A stretch of 6,351 bases of DNA from Alphaproteobacteria bacterium UBA2723 (GTDB lineage Bacteria > Pseudomonadota > Alphaproteobacteria > RF32 > CAG-239), in NCBI GenBank assembly GCA_002353835.1, contig DEKL01000118.1, forward strand, positions 1 to 6,351, in the 5' to 3' direction. Below the pieces are notes generated by a model. That model was not told the DNA's origin. It saw only the letters and a list, made by a program, of their open reading frames with translations, and did not search any database. Made by a program: the position numbers and the translations under genes. Shown piece by piece: positions 5,817 through 6,351 of this stretch; position 1 is the first letter of the stretch, and each line of letters starts with the position of its first letter.

Positions 5817-6351
5817 TTTTTGCTGCCTCCGAAATAAGTTTTGCCGCCGCGGTATTGGTAAAATATCTTAAAGTAATCTGTCGAGCCTGTTCGGCTTTTT
5901 GCTGCCGTTCTTTTTCATGCGAGAGAAAATAGGCGAGTTTTTCCGCCAATTCCTCTTTAGTTTTATACATCGGAATACTGTCTCCGTAAATAAGCTCAAT
6001 TTCCGGCATATAGTCAGATATGACCAATGCGCCCGCCGCCGTTGCATCATAAATCCGATTATTGACAAACCCGAACGCCTTCATATCCGGTCTGTGGTCG
6101 TTTAACACAATTTTAGCCGAACTGTAATAACGATTTAAATCTTTGTTGGCAATATACGGAGCTTTGTACATCTTATCCGGTACAATTCCCTCCCATCTGT
6201 ATCCGTAAACATCAACCTCAAAGCCGCTTTCAAGTGCATATCTTAAGCTTGTTCTGTCATGCCAGTTGGAACCGACAAATAAAATATCTGTTTTCAAATT
6301 TTCATCAGGCGCCGGATAAAATTTTTCCGGATTGGTAAATTGCGGCACATA
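5800..6351 (-). CDS. CgeB-like GT-B glycosyltransferase, C-terminal part (5' end outside window)
   Basis: Probable cytoplasmic glycosyltransferase transferring a sugar from a nucleotide-sugar donor during surface-polysaccharide or LPS synthesis; donor and acceptor cannot be read from sequence. Only the last 183 residues are visible, and the frame stays open to the right edge (a TAT Tyr codon is the last base triplet). The apparent GTG at 6346-6348 is therefore an internal Val in a YVPQFTNPEKFYP segment, which resembles the hinge segment of CgeB-type proteins. The visible part is the second Rossmann domain: a DILFVGSNW strand-loop at about residues 22-30, then the conserved block at about 84-114 (NDHRPDMKAFGFVNNR, then YDATAAGALVISDY). 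This matches the Glyco_trans_1_2 type C-terminal donor-binding domain. It ends in TAA and overlaps the next gene by 17 nt, so the two are translated together. Family assignment is firm; the specific product is unknown. Confidence 0.85.
   Translation of the reverse strand, partial: YVPQFTNPEKFYPAPDENLKTDILFVGSNWHDRTSLRYALESGFEVDVYGYRWEGIVPDKMYKAPYIANKDLNRYYSSAKIVLNDHRPDMKAFGFVNNRIYDATAAGALVISDYMPEIELIYGDSIPMYKTKEELAEKLAYFLSHEKERQQKAEQARQITLRYFTNTAAAKLISEAAKNAELR

Noticed and set aside
5868..6068. Short minus-strand frame inside the CgeB-like gene
   Set aside because: It is an out-of-frame shadow of the conserved glycosyltransferase domain and has no family features.
6346..6348. GTG as the true start of the CgeB-like gene
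   Set aside because: The frame continues to the window edge, and the surrounding residues (YVPQFTNPEKF) match an internal hinge segment of the family, so the gene is cut off, not short.
1..6351. A novel defence, mobile or CRISPR-like system
   Set aside because: No direct-repeat array, transposase, integrase, toxin-antitoxin pair or nuclease/helicase module is visible; all coding capacity is taken by envelope genes and the PfkB-like gene.

Overview
The window looks like a chromosomal segment of a Gram-negative, fairly AT-rich bacterium. An MCE-type inner-to-outer-membrane lipid transport operon with an outer-membrane lipoprotein implies a diderm envelope. The gene set (a MlaE permease with an N-terminal STAS-like extension, then MlaF, a single-MCE MlaD and a PqiC-like lipoprotein) is the arrangement I associate with Alphaproteobacteria. 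With the low GC content, an uncultured, possibly host- or gut-associated alphaproteobacterium is a reasonable but unproven guess. Every gene is on the minus strand, so the window reads biologically from right to left. I saw no mobile element, CRISPR array, rRNA or tRNA.

Right part (about 4320-6351): two envelope-glycan glycosyltransferase genes overlapping by 17 nt. The first is a CgeB-like GT-B glycosyltransferase cut by the right edge. The second is a polytopic GT-C (ArnT/PMT-type) glycosyltransferase. They are probably the end of a surface-polysaccharide or LPS operon. I see no terminator after them.

Middle and left part (75-4323): what looks like one complete transcription unit. A sigma70-like promoter (TTGACT, 16 nt, TATAGT) overlaps the stop codon of the GT-C gene. 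It is followed by a PfkB-family sugar-kinase-like gene, mlaE, mlaF, mlaD, a PqiC-like lipoprotein gene and a clear rho-independent terminator. mlaE-mlaF and mlaF-mlaD each overlap in ATGA, and the lipoprotein gene starts one base after the mlaD stop, so the four transport genes are almost certainly co-translated. They should form an inner-membrane ABC transporter (MlaE and MlaF), a periplasmic hexameric MCE ring with a long helical tail (MlaD), and an outer-membrane lipoprotein partner. No MlaC or separate MlaB gene is present. The MlaE N-terminus may stand in for MlaB, and the MlaD tail plus lipoprotein for the MlaC/MlaA route.

The most unusual item is the PfkB-like protein. The fold-level motifs are recognisable, but the catalytic Asp of the GAGD motif is Asn, the substrate-site GGxPxN Asn is Asp, and the TxGxxG nucleotide-site glycines are missing. 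The reading frame is intact, so it may be a retained pseudokinase leading a lipid-transport operon. The far-left 74 bases carry a good outward-facing promoter for something beyond the left edge. Most of the window is otherwise ordinary envelope-biogenesis DNA.
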